This document shows positions 23,001-31,839 of a stretch of 64,000 nucleotides of DNA, piece by piece. Each line of letters opens with the position of its first letter. Positions within the stretch are counted from its first letter, which is position 1. The stretch comes from Diadema setosum (taxonomy: Eukaryota; Echinodermata; Echinoidea; Diadematoida; Diadematidae): the NCBI RefSeq assembly GCF_964275005.1, contig NC_092688.1:48539748-48603747 (forward strand), written 5' to 3'. The notes below the pieces were generated by a model, which saw only the letters and a list, made by a program, of their open reading frames with translations, did not search any database and was not told the DNA's origin. The translations under genes and the position numbers were made by a program.

Positions 23001-26000
23001 TGCATTGCATGCATCCTCTATAGGCTCACACCCATAAACATTTCCCCATAGGGATGTGTGTTAAAAATCAAATTTCAAAAAATTCTGTAAAATAGCTGGG
23101 AAAAATGAGGTGTTTCAGCTTCACTAACCCGGATAAGTGAGATATACCCTTGCATCCATCAAATTTTCAGGGTGGATTCTTCAGCCCAAATTCTGTCCAG
23201 GGGTCCGCAAAGCCAGACTACGAGTTCTTGTCACTCAAAAAATCACCTATTTTCCGCACACGTACCCAATGAAATATAGTCCCCTCAAATTCCATCAGAA
23301 AAGCTTTCATCTTCCAACCAAAGTGCAATTTGCAGAGAATTCATACTCAATATCTACAGCTGTTCAGCTTTTTGCTAAACTACATCATTGATTTTTTATT
23401 AATTTTTTTTTTTTTCATTTATTTGGTATCTTTGGTACGAATTTGTGAAGGGGTCTGGGACATTCCATTGTATTTACGGGTGTGAGCCCTACAGACAGCG
23501 GGCAAGCTGTGTGATTTTCAGAGCGAGCTTGTGCACGCACCGGGGGATGCAGTATCCTTCGGTGCGTGCGCAAGCTTGCTCTGAAAATCTCACAGCTTGA
23601 GCGCTGTCTGTATGTGCTAATGGGGATGCGTGATGTGATGTGACGTCTCGTCACGGGATTCCAGAAAAAGCGCCCAAAGTTTAGCGGACAGCGGAATTGA
23701 CGAAGAAAGTGAACCCATCATACCTACAAAGTGATTAGTTTGCTAACAAATTGGAGTACCCACCTACTCTATCAGTGTGGAATAGTAATTTGGAATATAT
23801 GCACAAGATCAGTTAGTACTGATTTCATTTTTCTCGTTACGAATTTGTGTAAAAAGATGTCAGACTTCAGCTTCACCAGGCTGATTCGCGCGTGGAGAGG
23901 TGAGAGACCGCAGAAAAAAGCACCGAAAGTATTTGGTCGGATCATGGCCGCTAGGTGCGGCAGTCTGGCATTGTGCGAACACGCTGGGCCCGTGTTTTGA
24001 TGGGTGCTCTGCATCGGTTGATTAAAACTTGATTTTTGAAGAAAAAAACAGACAGGATTTTTTCTTCTTTTCATCATGGATAGTGGACATGTGTGTGTAA
24101 CAAAAAATCACCGTGCAAAGTTGCGACAATTTATTCGTCAGATGTGAGATGAATAAGAAGCGAATAGGGGTCCTCTTAGTCTTGAGGCCCTCCCCCGGGG
24201 TCCTCATGAGGCGTACGGGGGGTCCTCATGAGGCGGGGCAGTCCTCATATGGGGGAGCAGTCCTCATGAGCGGGTTTCTCGGACTGATACGGCACGTAAT
24301 TCCATGTTGCAGAATTGATCATGTTGATGTCTATTGTCACTACTATGACACTAGGCCTACACTGATTTAACTATACACAGCCCAGTCGCAGAGACTCCAA
24401 CCCAAAGCACCTTCTGATCTGGAGATTCTCCCGCCTGAAACCCCTAGCAAACGGGAGACTCCAACTTGATGTGTGCGAAGCGCAAAGTTCCTAGGGTTCT
24501 AGATGCTCTCTTGTGCTATCTAAGGCTTATTTTTTCAACATACGATAGAAATAAGTAAGAAATCCCTTCCAACGGGAGACAAAGAGCCAGGGCGGGAGTG
24601 CGTGTGCGTGTGCGTGGATGTCGGACGTGTTTAACTTGAGCTCTCGAAAAATTCTTTGATTTCTGCGGATGTAATGTCTGGGAATCATTCTTTCCTGGCT
24701 ATTTTTGATTGATATTTTTGATTGATATTGTGTTGCTATCATATTTCTTGCCAGATTGCTGCTATTGGAGTGTTTGTGTCCCTGATTTTGTTTGAGAAAT
24801 CAGCTCCCAACGTTGGCAAGCTCATGTGCTTCGCGTGATACTTGTCGCCACACTACAATCGATCGCTACACCCGGACTACAGTCTCGGGCTACACACATC
24901 GTTCAGTCCACACTCACTTACACCGGCGTGGACGTGTCGCGTGATCAACGTAATACGTGATCGCGATACGCGCTGCTCAGGTCAGCTGAGCTGTGAGCTG
25001 AAGTTTCGCGGGCCGGATTTTCGCGGGATTTTGGGATTTCGCCTCTGGCTCTGTGTTGCAGAGTCGGGATTATATCCCTCGACTTACTGCTTAGGATTCG
25101 ATCCAAATGGAGCAAGCTAGTCAGGAATCGTCTACCATGGATAAAATACAGAAAAAACTGATAAAATTGTCACCCTTTGGGAAGAATAACGGGAAAATGA
25201 TGCAGAAGAGTCTGTTGATAAACAAGTCAACACACGCAGTAAAAGCAACTCTGTTCCGAAGGCAAAGAGATCACTTGAGGAAAACCCACCAAAGAAGAGT
25301 GGAAAAAAGACTGTCTCTAACCCAAAAAGGAAAGTTGGACCTGACTCAGGATCACTAATAAAGGAGACTGGAAAGTTCACATGTGAGTACTGTAAGATGA
25401 GTGCTGTTGATCTCATGATTGAGTGTGAATCGTGCCTTCGTTGGGCTTGTCTTCAATGCCAGAATGTGTCAGTTGAGATGTACGATGCTCTTACAAACCA
25501 TGCAAGCCTGCATTGGTTTTGCCGGGAGTGTGAATCTGGGGCTATTTCAGCTGCTAGACATGCCCGTTGTTCAACACCCGCTGTTGAGCAGCCTACAGTA
25601 GAGCAAATCATTCATGATGTGAAGAAAGAAATTGTTGAAGTGAAAGAGGAAATCAAAAGCCTGAAGTCGTTCAAGCCAAATGTTAGTTATGCCCATGTTG
25701 TCAGCAATGGTAATGTGGTGACTAGCCATGCCAATACAAGCAGGAAGTCTAGCAGCACTCCTAGCAGTAGTACTAGTCCTGCGACTGCAATACCAGGACT
25801 GCTCAAACTCCAGCCGGGATTATCAGCTGTCCCTACCGAATGTGTCAATGTTGCAACAATGGAAGAAATCATGGATAGAGAGAAACGCAAGAACAACTTG
25901 GTCATATATAACTTGCCAGAGTCAAAGGCAGACATTCCCATGAGCCGAGAGAAAGAAGACTTCAACTCGGTGAAGACTCTTCTGACTAGCGGTATGGAAA

Positions 26001-29000
26001 TCACCGGGGTCAAGATGAAGAGTGTCACCCGACTGGGAGGAGTCCGTCAGAGCAAGTATAAGCCAAGAGTCCTTCTAGTGAAGCTGGAAGATGACGTTCA
26101 CAAGAGTGACATCCTTTCATCTGCCCGTAAATTAAGGAACACTGATAGATGGGCCAATACATACATCTCACCGGACCTCACCCCTACACAGCGTGAAGAG
26201 AGGAGAGCTTGTGGGGTGAACTCAAAAGAAGGAGGAGTGAGGGTGAAGCAGACATCTTCATACGTAACGGGAGGATTGTTGCCAGGAAGAACCAGAGGAG
26301 AGACATTGAGATCACCCCTCAAGAAGCTGTTGCAGAGAAGGCCAAGGCAGGTGACGATGTTCAAATAACATCTGAGGGAGCAGCGGGAGGAGTCCCTCCT
26401 CAGCTATGACTCGACAAGAACACAGTCAGCACTCCGAGCAGTTTTCCCAGAAAACTTCCAAATAGAAGTGGTTTTAGAGTGCTATACACCAATGCTGACT
26501 CTCTTGTGAATAAGTTTGTTGAATTGCAGCAATTAGTGCACATACATGATCCAGACTGTGTTCTGATTACGGAAGCTAATCCGAAGAGTTCAACATTTCC
26601 ACTTCACCAAGCATCTGTGCACCTGCAGGGATATGACACCCATTGTAACTTTGATCAATCCAAGGTACAAGGTGTTATCATATATTTGAGGCAATCTTTA
26701 TCAGCAACAGAAATTCAGTTTAACACCAACTTTTCTGAATCCATTTGGTCTTCAGTAACTCTACTTGGACATACTACCCTGTTACTAGGATGTGTGTATC
26801 GTAGTCCGTCCTCTAGCTCAGCAAACAACGAGTTCTTGTGTAAATTACTGCATGATGTGACTTCAAGGAAAGAACAACACATACTTTTGGTTGGAGACTT
26901 TAATTTCCCAGATATAGACTGGAGCAATTGGCATCCACGTTGCAGTGAAGAACAGCCCGCATATCAATTCTTGTCTGCGGTGCAGGATAGTTTTCTTTTC
27001 CAACACATATTGCAACCTACGAGAATGAGACAAGGACAAAAGGCCAATGTTCTTGATCTTGTGCTGACTGATGAGCAGGATTTTATTCATGATGTTGAAT
27101 ACTTACCTCCATTGGGGAAGAGTGACCACTGTTGTTTGCTGATCAACACGACACTAGGACTTGAGATACGGCAAGAGAAAAAGGACTCTGTTTACGACTT
27201 CAATAAAGGAAATTATGCCGGAATGAAAACAGCATTTTGTGATATTAACTGGGACCATTTCTTTGACAATCTGGATTGTACGAAATCATGGGAAAAATTC
27301 TCTGACAAGCTTCACCAATGCATGCAGGAAAATATCCCCCAAAGAGCTAAGGGTAAAGGCAGGAAAAGGAGCATCTACATCACCCATGAGGCTTTGACTC
27401 TCTCGAAGAGAAAGCAGAGATTGTGGAAAAGATACTTGGAATCCATGAGTGCTCTGGACTTTGCTGCTTATGCACGTGTACGCAACTCCTTGCGGACCTT
27501 GACCCGGGATCTGTGCAATGACTTTGAACAACAGCTAGCAACTGAAGTTAAGTCAAATCCCAAATCTTTTTGGAGATATGTGAATAGCAAAATGAAGAGA
27601 AAGAGCAGAATAGGCAATTTATCCAAAACTGATAGTGGCCACTTCTAGTCAAGAAAAAGCAGAGGTGCTGAATACACAGTTCAGTAGTGTCTTCACAACT
27701 GAGGATCTTTCCTGCATCCCAGAACCCCTTCAACACCCCAGTGATGTCTCACTTGACATAGTTTCTATTACAACTGATGCCATTCATAAGAAGCTGGTTC
27801 TGTTAAAGAATGAAAAATCTGCTGGCCCGGATGACTTGCACCCACGTATACTGAAGGAACTAGCGGATCAAATCAGTGAACCACTAGCCAGGATTTTCAA
27901 TATGTCACTGCTTGAGGGTGTTCTTCCTGTGGAATGGAAAGCTGCAAACATCTCTGCTATTTACAAGAAAGGTAGCAGGAAGGATGCTGGAAACTACCGC
28001 CCAATTAGCCTAACATCCGTTGTTGTCAAGGTTATGGAATCCATTATTAGAGATACCATCGTCAAGCATATGAGCCAGCAGGAGCTGTTTTGCAATTCTC
28101 AGCATGGATTTGTTCCCGGACGCTCATGTACGACACAACTACTTTGTCAGCTTGAAGATTGGACAGAAAGCATAGATAACGGTGATCCAGTCGATGTCAT
28201 ATATCTAGACTTCAAAAACGCATTTGATTCTGTTCCACATACCAGACTCCTTAAAAAAGTTGAATCGTTTGGGATTCGTGATCCTCTCCTATCATGGATC
28301 AAAGCATTTCTCACTGATCGAACCCAGTGTGTGGTTGTAGACGGCTCCAAGTCTGACTGGACACGTGTACTGAGCGGCATTCCTCAAGGGAGTGTTCTGG
28401 GCCCGACACTTTTTGTGATGTATGTGAATGATCTACCGGATGTTATCTCAAGTTCATCACAATTATATGCCGATGACACCAAGATCTATGCTAGAGTACC
28501 GGATATTGACTCCTGCCAATCACTGCAAGAAGATCTGACTGGTGTGGAAAAGTGGTCACTAACCTGGCAACTCCCTCTTAACTTGCAGAAATGTGAAACC
28601 CTTCACATTGGATATAACAACCCACAATGTTCTTACTCAATTGAAAATGTTACATTTGATGATGTCAACTGTGAAAAGGACCTGGGTGTTTTGATTGATA
28701 GTGAGCTCAACTTTCGCCAACACATCTCCTCATCTATCCACAAGGCTAACCAAATGTTAGGTCTTATCGAACGTGCTTTTGTCAACATAAAACCAGATAT
28801 TTTCCTGCCACTGTACAAGGCTTTGGTTCGACCGCATTTGGAATATTGCAGTGCCGTATGGAAACCCAGGTTTATGACAGGTGACAGAAGGATCGAAGCT
28901 GTTCAGCGCAGGACAACCAAACTGTTTCCTGGACTCAGCACCCTTTCCTACAGAGAGATAAAGCTTAACCTGTATTCATTGCATTACCGGAGGGAAAGAG

Positions 29001-30060
29001 GGGACATGATCCAGGTCTTCAAAATACTACATGGTATAGATAGAATCAACCCACAGTCCTTCTTTGTACAGTCGCAGTATCTTGGAACGAGAGGCCATCC
29101 CTTCAAATTATTTGCAACCCATTGTCGTTTGAATATCCGCAGCAACTATTTAACAGCAAAAGAGTCATCCAGTCTTGGAACAGTCTGCCCTCATCACTTG
29201 TTACATCCACTAGTATAGATTCTTTCAAACATGGTTTAGACACGTTCTGGTCAGACAAACGTTTTGAAATTGTCTGACATCCACGCCCACGCTCGATATA
29301 GACTGTTACTTGTGCTACCAAGTGCTGACGACCGGGAGACCTGACAGGATTTACCTACACTCCCGTACAGATGATGATGATGATGAAATTAAATCGCAAA
29401 TGGGAGAACGGGAGATTTTGCAAAAATGGGTTTTCGGCGGGAGATCTCCCGTCGAAAACGGGAGAGTTGGAGTCTCTGCAGTCGCTGTAACGTTACATGG
29501 TACGTCGACTGTTTTCGCATAGCGTACAGCGTCTGGTCGGGCTATAAGCTATTCAACAGTAAATTTTAACACTGATCAATTGCTGATTTACGAGATTGAC
29601 GTTGTAATTGTAGATTGGTCAATGATATTGATAAACAATTGAATTAAGTTTCGATCACACACAGTCACACTGAGTGCTACAGTACAGAATCTATGCTTCA
29701 CACACCTGCATGACATTAGCATGAGATGACCTCATTGGACATTTATGTGCTTTTGTCGAATTGTCTGCCGTCTGGAGCACAGTGGTAGCACCATCAAAAA
29801 ACCTTACCTCTGGGACTACGCTATAGTATAATTTTGACTCTGTGTAACTATACACAGCACAGTCGCTGTACGTACGTATCGCACAGCGTTTGGTCGGGCT
29901 ACACTCTCTGTGATGATAATGAAGTGGACTCACTAGAAAATTTCAGAAGAAAATGACTTGACACAGTCGAAGTCTGTGTAGATGAGATCACACTGTAAAC
30001 GAACACGTAATACTGAATTACAGCACCCTTCACTTACTGTTTCCCGGTTGATGATGCCAT
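8009..30060 (-). CDS. NSRP1: Nuclear speckle splicing regulatory protein 1 (NSRP1/CCDC55)
   Basis: The coding exons on the minus strand, in order, are 30038-30060, 12864-13014, 12511-12642, 11606-11813, 9903-10080 and 8009-8696. All junctions have GT/AG and matching phases, giving 459 codons plus stop. Exon 1 reads MASSTGK plus two bases and joins in frame to QYGLITKSKK. The next exons match the conserved NSRP1 N-terminal coiled-coil domain (PTVYEYDSIYDD, PKYIEGLLKAA, KEAFVTSAYKKK, VTKQKDLSGFYRHLL). The last exon has an arginine-rich tract, an acidic tract and the hallmark C-terminus ETVMSARERYLARKAAR then EDD. Human NSRP1 has 558 residues, so this C-terminal low-complexity part is shorter. 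In vertebrates the protein sits in nuclear speckles, binds pre-mRNA with SR proteins and alters splice-site choice. Intron 1 is 17 kb and full of transposons. The exon 5 acceptor is a tandem one (CAG|CAG), so 10080 or 10077 is possible. Confidence 0.93.
8457..8560 (-). repeat. Coding minisatellite in the NSRP1 last exon
   Basis: A 24-bp unit repeats about four times in frame and codes for the eight-residue motif DRHESRRG/D. It makes up the arginine-rich, RS-like part of NSRP1. Units differ by one or two bases. Confidence 0.8.
9344..9660. repeat. C-rich dispersed-repeat fragment in NSRP1 intron 5
   Basis: This segment begins 'ggccggcggaaccgtggggg' and ends '...ctccactggccctg'. It has poly-C blocks at about 9376-9390 and 9434-9443. 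The composition differs sharply from the flanks. No second copy is in the window, so repeat status is inferred from composition. The surrounding intron 8697-9902 shows nothing else. Confidence 0.35.
10150..10565. repeat. Fold-back element in NSRP1 intron 4
   Basis: A strong hairpin at about 10157-10336 pairs 'gggtttgaaatgctatt' and 'ggaggttataagtccc' with inverted copies across a loop of about 12 nt. Further right, 'ttcccatgggagaacatt' and 'gcccatgggcgaacat' repeat, and 'gggttaggcaaat' is answered by 'gactaaccca' near the right edge. It looks like a compound non-autonomous TIR element. Confidence 0.55.
11381..11567. mobile_element. TIR MITE, family B (cccgttataacgaa), copy 1
   Basis: The left end reads ttcccgttataatgaacatt and the right end ttgttataatgggagtgcaa, an inverted pair. 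It matches the better-preserved copy at 31047-31236. It lies in NSRP1 intron 4 and ends about 40 nt from the exon 4 donor (exon boundary 11606). Confidence 0.7.
12420..12485. repeat. Adjacent poly-A, poly-C, poly-A, poly-G tract in an NSRP1 intron
   Basis: Runs of A, C, A and G follow one another at about 12422-12485. The C and G runs are complementary and could form a hairpin or stall polymerase. The tract starts about 25 nt beyond the exon 3 donor (boundary 12511). Confidence 0.85.
13503..13625. repeat. (AAAAC)n microsatellite
   Basis: A tandem run of aaaac units with minor interruptions, in NSRP1 intron 1. The rest of 13015-14466 is unique-looking intron with no exon recognised. Confidence 0.95.
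14467..14577 (-). other. Coding-like exon-sized segment in NSRP1 intron 1
   Basis: On the minus strand, 111 nt lie between a CAG acceptor and a GTATAT donor and read 37 open codons, including LQGEYKYFMLSQFYGRSFG and then VAEFLMSYE. The amino acid pattern looks protein-like, but I do not recognise the family. No polypyrimidine tract precedes the acceptor, and no neighbouring exon was found. It could be a fossil exon or chance. Confidence 0.22.
15513..16201. mobile_element. MITE nested in the Harbinger-like element
   Basis: The left end TGACAGTGCACCTCAAAACG and right end (complement) GTGACTCTGCGCCTCAAAAC form a TIR of about 33 bp ending in an AGTCGC word. AT-rich repeats (tatata) border both sides, suggesting insertion at TA. 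Confidence 0.55.
16279..16400. repeat. Near-perfect palindrome
   Basis: Two arms of about 58 bp (16279-16337 and 16341-16400) pair across a 3-nt loop at cac. The arms include ccaacggtttatttctt and aagaaataaaccgttgg. It is a small fold-back element inside the Harbinger-like element. Confidence 0.85.
18519..18747. repeat. Long palindrome with a tRNA B-box in the loop
   Basis: The left arm (18519-18622) and right arm (18638-18747) are inverted copies over about 104 bp, apart from about 6 extra bases in the right arm. The arms end in CTCGAG next to the 15-nt loop 18623-18637. On the minus strand the loop and its edges read TAGGTTCGAATCCTGCT, which contains a perfect RNA polymerase III B-box (GGTTCGAATCC). 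No matching A-box was found. It may be a fold-back element that carries a tRNA or tRNA-SINE scrap. Confidence 0.8.
18960..19368 (+). pseudogene. LINE reverse-transcriptase fragment, internally deleted
   Basis: The first part reads like the middle of a reverse transcriptase (LIQKLNFYGVRSNTLRWIIN then FLTKRFQ, an in-frame stop, and SSEWHPVLS). At about 19110 it jumps to the typical C-terminus with SHTKPKLIRSRRGH, HRNSFFPRTIKVWNELSSSV. The core RT motifs that should lie between (PQG and YADD) are missing. It is a decayed CR1/L2-type fragment in NSRP1 intron 1. Confidence 0.7.
20265..20733. mobile_element. TA-flanked MITE (GGGCTCACACCC), copy 1
   Basis: Ends GGGCTCACACCC and GGTGTGAGCC are inverted and bordered by TA on both sides. 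The full copy is repeated in the same orientation at 23021-23491. Non-coding. Confidence 0.75.
20734..21360. repeat. Direct duplication unit M, copy 1
   Basis: Runs from tagtggaggtcatat to gcatgcatcctcta and matches 22383-23020 in direct orientation. It contains a poly-T/poly-G block followed by an aggaga-rich purine tract (about 21179-21275). Confidence 0.8.
21361..22373. mobile_element. Fold-back element with TTTGGTCTAAT minisatellite
   Basis: The TIR of about 62 bp starts GGCTTG(T)GCCGAAAGGGTG and continues through GGTGGTGGCGCGTCGCG to CACCACCCTTCGTC. It is flanked by the 9-bp direct repeat CATCCTCTA (21352-21360 and 22374-22382), and an unfilled version of this end occurs at 23012-23020. 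The left end contains about three tandem 90-bp units separated by poly-C. The interior is a degenerate repeat of about 15 bp based on TTTGGTCTAAT in the left half and its complement ATTAGACCAAAT in the right half, so the whole element can fold back. No coding capacity. Confidence 0.8.
22383..23020. repeat. Direct duplication unit M, copy 2
   Basis: Second copy of unit M, close to identical with small indels. It is followed directly by MITE copy 2. Confidence 0.8.
23021..23491. mobile_element. TA-flanked MITE (GGGCTCACACCC), copy 2
   Basis: Same family and orientation as 20265-20733, with TA borders. Confidence 0.75.
23490..23612. mobile_element. Hairpin MITE (cagacagcg)
   Basis: TA, then CAGACAGCG, pairs with CGCTGTCTG, then TA. 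The arms continue through caagctgtg, ttttcagagc and cgcaccg, leaving a short loop. About 120 bp, with its left TA shared with the neighbouring MITE. Confidence 0.8.
24312..24839. other. Flank between the inverted-arm element and the LINE
   Basis: Contains cagagactccaac and ctcccgcc words near 24388-24432 whose inverted copies lie right of the LINE at about 29400-29490. It suggests an older TIR element split by the LINE. No exon seen. Confidence 0.4.
25107..26409 (+). pseudogene. LINE ORF1: PHD-like zinc finger and RNA-binding protein
   Basis: ORF1 starts MEQASQESSTMDK. A lysine-rich region leads to a PHD-type finger (CEYCKMSAVDLMIECESC then WACLQC, later WFCRECE). A coiled coil follows (EQIIHDVKKEIVEVKEEI), then the conserved REKRKNNLVIYNLPES segment and an RRM-like part typical of LINE ORF1 proteins. 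The reading frame shifts near 25190 and again near 26215, after which it continues to GGVPPQL and the stop at 26409. In the family this protein binds element RNA as a nucleic-acid chaperone. Confidence 0.8.
26406..29277 (+). pseudogene. LINE ORF2: APE endonuclease and reverse transcriptase
   Basis: The N-terminal half is an apurinic-type endonuclease (LYTNADSLVNKF; GDFNFPDIDW; catalytic-type SDHCCL). The C-terminal half is a reverse transcriptase with AGPDDLHPRILKEL, NYRPISLTS, QHGFVPGRSCTTQLL, VIYLDFKNAFDSVPH, GIPQGSVLGP and the catalytic YADD. Shifts in frame occur near 26450, 27635 and 29160. Past the last one the normal C-terminal pattern resumes (VIQSWNSLPSSLV) and reaches TGA at 29275-29277. 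It nicks target DNA and copies the element RNA in the family. Confidence 0.88.
29386..29990. other. Repeat-derived flank right of the LINE
   Basis: Contains cccg-rich words inverted relative to 24388-24432. The segment cagtcgctgta...gcgtttggtcgggctac occurs twice, at about 29480-29545 and 29860-29910. No exon. Confidence 0.4.
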
Positions 30061-30330
30061 CTTGGGTTGTACGGTGAAATTTCCTCCAGTGTATCTCGGC
30101 CAGCCGGCCGCTCGGAGAAGTAGATCGCGTGGAGCCGCCGCCTAGCCTCATCCCGCGCCGCGCCGCCAGCTCGCTCCGCGCCGGTACGGTCGTCTCCGCA
30201 GCCGTGATAGCGATCGATCCCAGCTGCGCTCACCCACTCACCCGGCCGCATGCCGCACCGTGCACGCCGCCACAATAGTGCAGTGCACAGTTCCGTATAC
30301 ATTTGCATGCAGCCAAATCAAAAGACTCAG
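30040..30330. promoter_or_regulatory. CpG island, NSRP1 promoter and 5' UTR, possibly bidirectional
   Basis: The only strongly GC- and CpG-dense block of this size in the window (for example ccgcgccgcgccgccagctcg around 30150). It contains the NSRP1 start codon (30058-30060, minus strand) and the sequence just upstream of it. The HSD3B gene starts in the opposite direction less than 2 kb away, so the island may serve both genes. No TATA box was seen, as expected of a CpG-island promoter. Confidence 0.65.
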
Positions 30331-30880
30331 AGCAAGGACGTGACCGAAAGATCGGTCTGGTCGTCGGGGATATGTTCCGCGGAGACTACGTCTGGCTTCA
30401 CGGCAAGGAGAGAGCGATAGCGTCAAAAAACAGAAGACTCCTACTGTTCGGCTCTTTCAAGAGGAGCCTACGTACATGGAACTGGTACAGTATTTACAGT
30501 TGGTAGATTTACAATTACATACAGTACATTATACACAGCTGATACATGTGTAGGCCTAATACAAACCGGTCCTTTTCTGCCTGGCTCCTCATACCGTCTA
30601 CGTACTGAGCACTGGATGCACTGCACTGAAGGTTTCACAGTTCATTTTACTGTTGTAAATGTAAGGATGTCCTGTTCATCATGCCACTTTCGTATGCTTG
30701 TTGTGATATGTTTGTTTTATATGTCATCATTGACCGAAAGATCGGTCTGTATCTGGTCCTCAGGGATATGTTCTGCGGAGACTGCGTCTGGCTTCACGGA
30801 TCCCCTCAAGGTGACAACGAGAGTGATACGTCAATAAAAATAAGACTCCTCTGGACAGACGGATCTTTCTGTCTAATGTA
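30325..30880 (+). repeat. Two diverged copies of a 150-bp coding-like segment
   Basis: Segments at about 30335-30480 and 30725-30880 share gaccgaaagatcggtctg, gggatatgttc, gcggagact and gtctggcttcacgg. Both read in the same plus-strand frame: DRKIGLVVGDMFRGDYVWLHG in two pieces versus DRKIG then DMFCGDCVWLHG. The GDYVWL word resembles the N-terminus of some myosin heads, but that match is short. They could be duplicated 5' exons, pseudo-exons or non-coding. Confidence 0.4.
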
Positions 30881-31046
30881 ATGTCATCATGCATCAGTGA
30901 GTGACAACCTGCCAAGCTCTCTTGACGATAATACGTGTGGTAGGCCTAGATCCTGCTTAAAAATTCACTTAATCTGGTAGGTGGACATACATGTGATGTG
31001 TAGCATCCATAATTAATTGTTAATACTGTTTAATAGGCATTGCGTT

Positions 31047-31236
31047 TACAGTGCACTCCCGTTATAACGAACACGGTTATAACGAAATTCCGGTTACAAC
31101 GAAATAAAATTTAGGGCCGCAACATTATCAACTCTATGTATTTTTATTGTTTATTCATTCGGTTATAACGAAATTTCGTTATAACGAAAGAAAACTGCCG
31201 GTCCCAAGGACTTCGTTATAACGGGAGTCCACTGTA
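31047..31236. mobile_element. TIR MITE, family B (cccgttataacgaa), copy 2
   Basis: TA, then CAGTGCACTCCCGTTATAAC, pairs with GTTATAACGGGAGTCCACTG, then TA. The inner region repeats ggttataacgaaatt. It sits between the NSRP1/HSD3B island and the HSD3B coding start. Poly-A, (TG)n at about 31539-31552 and a CACCTGTG repeat (31613-31639) fill the remaining space to 31829. Confidence 0.8.
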
Positions 31237-31839
31237 TTAATAATATATTTCTTTCTATCACTTATCAGGAGTGGCATTCTCTGGGTCATAATGGAACACA
31301 TACACCAGAGTATCTTCCTGATGCCCTTGCACTACTACTAGTATTTTGACAGGTTATAAGAGATTATTCTGGTTATTCTGGTTTGATTACCGTGGTAAGC
31401 TTTTTCATCATGCATACTGGTAGTGGTACCTTCTGAGCTCATAGAACAATAAGAAAAAAAAAAAGAGTCTGTTAACTTTCCATCAAGATGGTGATGCCCT
31501 AGCTGCTCACATGAAAAAAAGAAAAAGAAAAAAAAATGTGTGTGTGTGTGTGTGGCTTGTGGGGAGGGGGGTGGGGGATGGGAGGGGTATGATTATCTCT
31601 GTCTTTGGTCTGCACCTGTGCACCTGTGCACCTGTGCACCCCCCCCCCCCCAATACACACACTATTGCAGCCTGACCTGTATTAAATAGTCATACTCTTG
31701 GTTAGTTACCTGGGAGATGGTACTAATGAAATGTTCTGTAAAGCCTAAAGGTACCCGGTACCACATGATTTGGTAATCTGTTGTGTTAACAACATTCAGT
31801 GATATTATACATTTTATTAATCCCTACAGACTGACTGGA

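Larger units (their letters stand above)
19585..24302. mobile_element. Nested 4.7-kb structure with long inverted arms
   Basis: The left arm (about 19591-20264) and right arm (about 23613-24297) are inverted copies of about 670 bp. Both contain repeated TCATGAGGAC words at the outer end and inner stretches such as gcaccgaaa, ctacaaagtgattagtttgc and gcgcccaaagtttagcgg. A 9-bp direct repeat CATGTTGCA lies outside each end (19576-19584 and 24303-24311), although the last dozen bases of the arms do not pair cleanly. Long TIRs and 9-bp duplications would suit a Mutator-like element, but no transposase is visible. The interior holds two TA-flanked MITEs, a direct duplication, a fold-back insert and a hairpin. 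Confidence 0.5.
24840..29380 (+). mobile_element. Near full-length CR1-clade LINE
   Basis: A non-LTR retrotransposon in NSRP1 intron 1, antisense to that gene. A GC-rich 5' region (about 24840-25106) precedes two open frames that overlap as ATGA at 26406-26409. The 3' end has a short tail of GAT repeats (about 29371-29385), as CR1/L2-like elements often do. Several frameshifts show that it is decayed, but the high similarity to working-element motifs suggests a fairly young insertion. I could not define target-site duplications. Confidence 0.88.

Noticed and set aside
19585-24302. A Polinton-type element, because of the long inverted arms
   Set aside because: No capsid, polymerase or integrase reading frame is present, and the flanking repeat is 9 bp rather than the 6 bp typical of that group.
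24840-29380. An LTR retroelement
   Set aside because: There are no long terminal repeats. The endonuclease is APE-type and the polymerase motifs are those of a CR1-like LINE.
30238-30426. Arg-rich open frame in the CpG island
   Set aside because: GC-rich, stop-poor DNA gives chance frames. The NSRP1 start with its in-phase donor explains the coding content on that strand.
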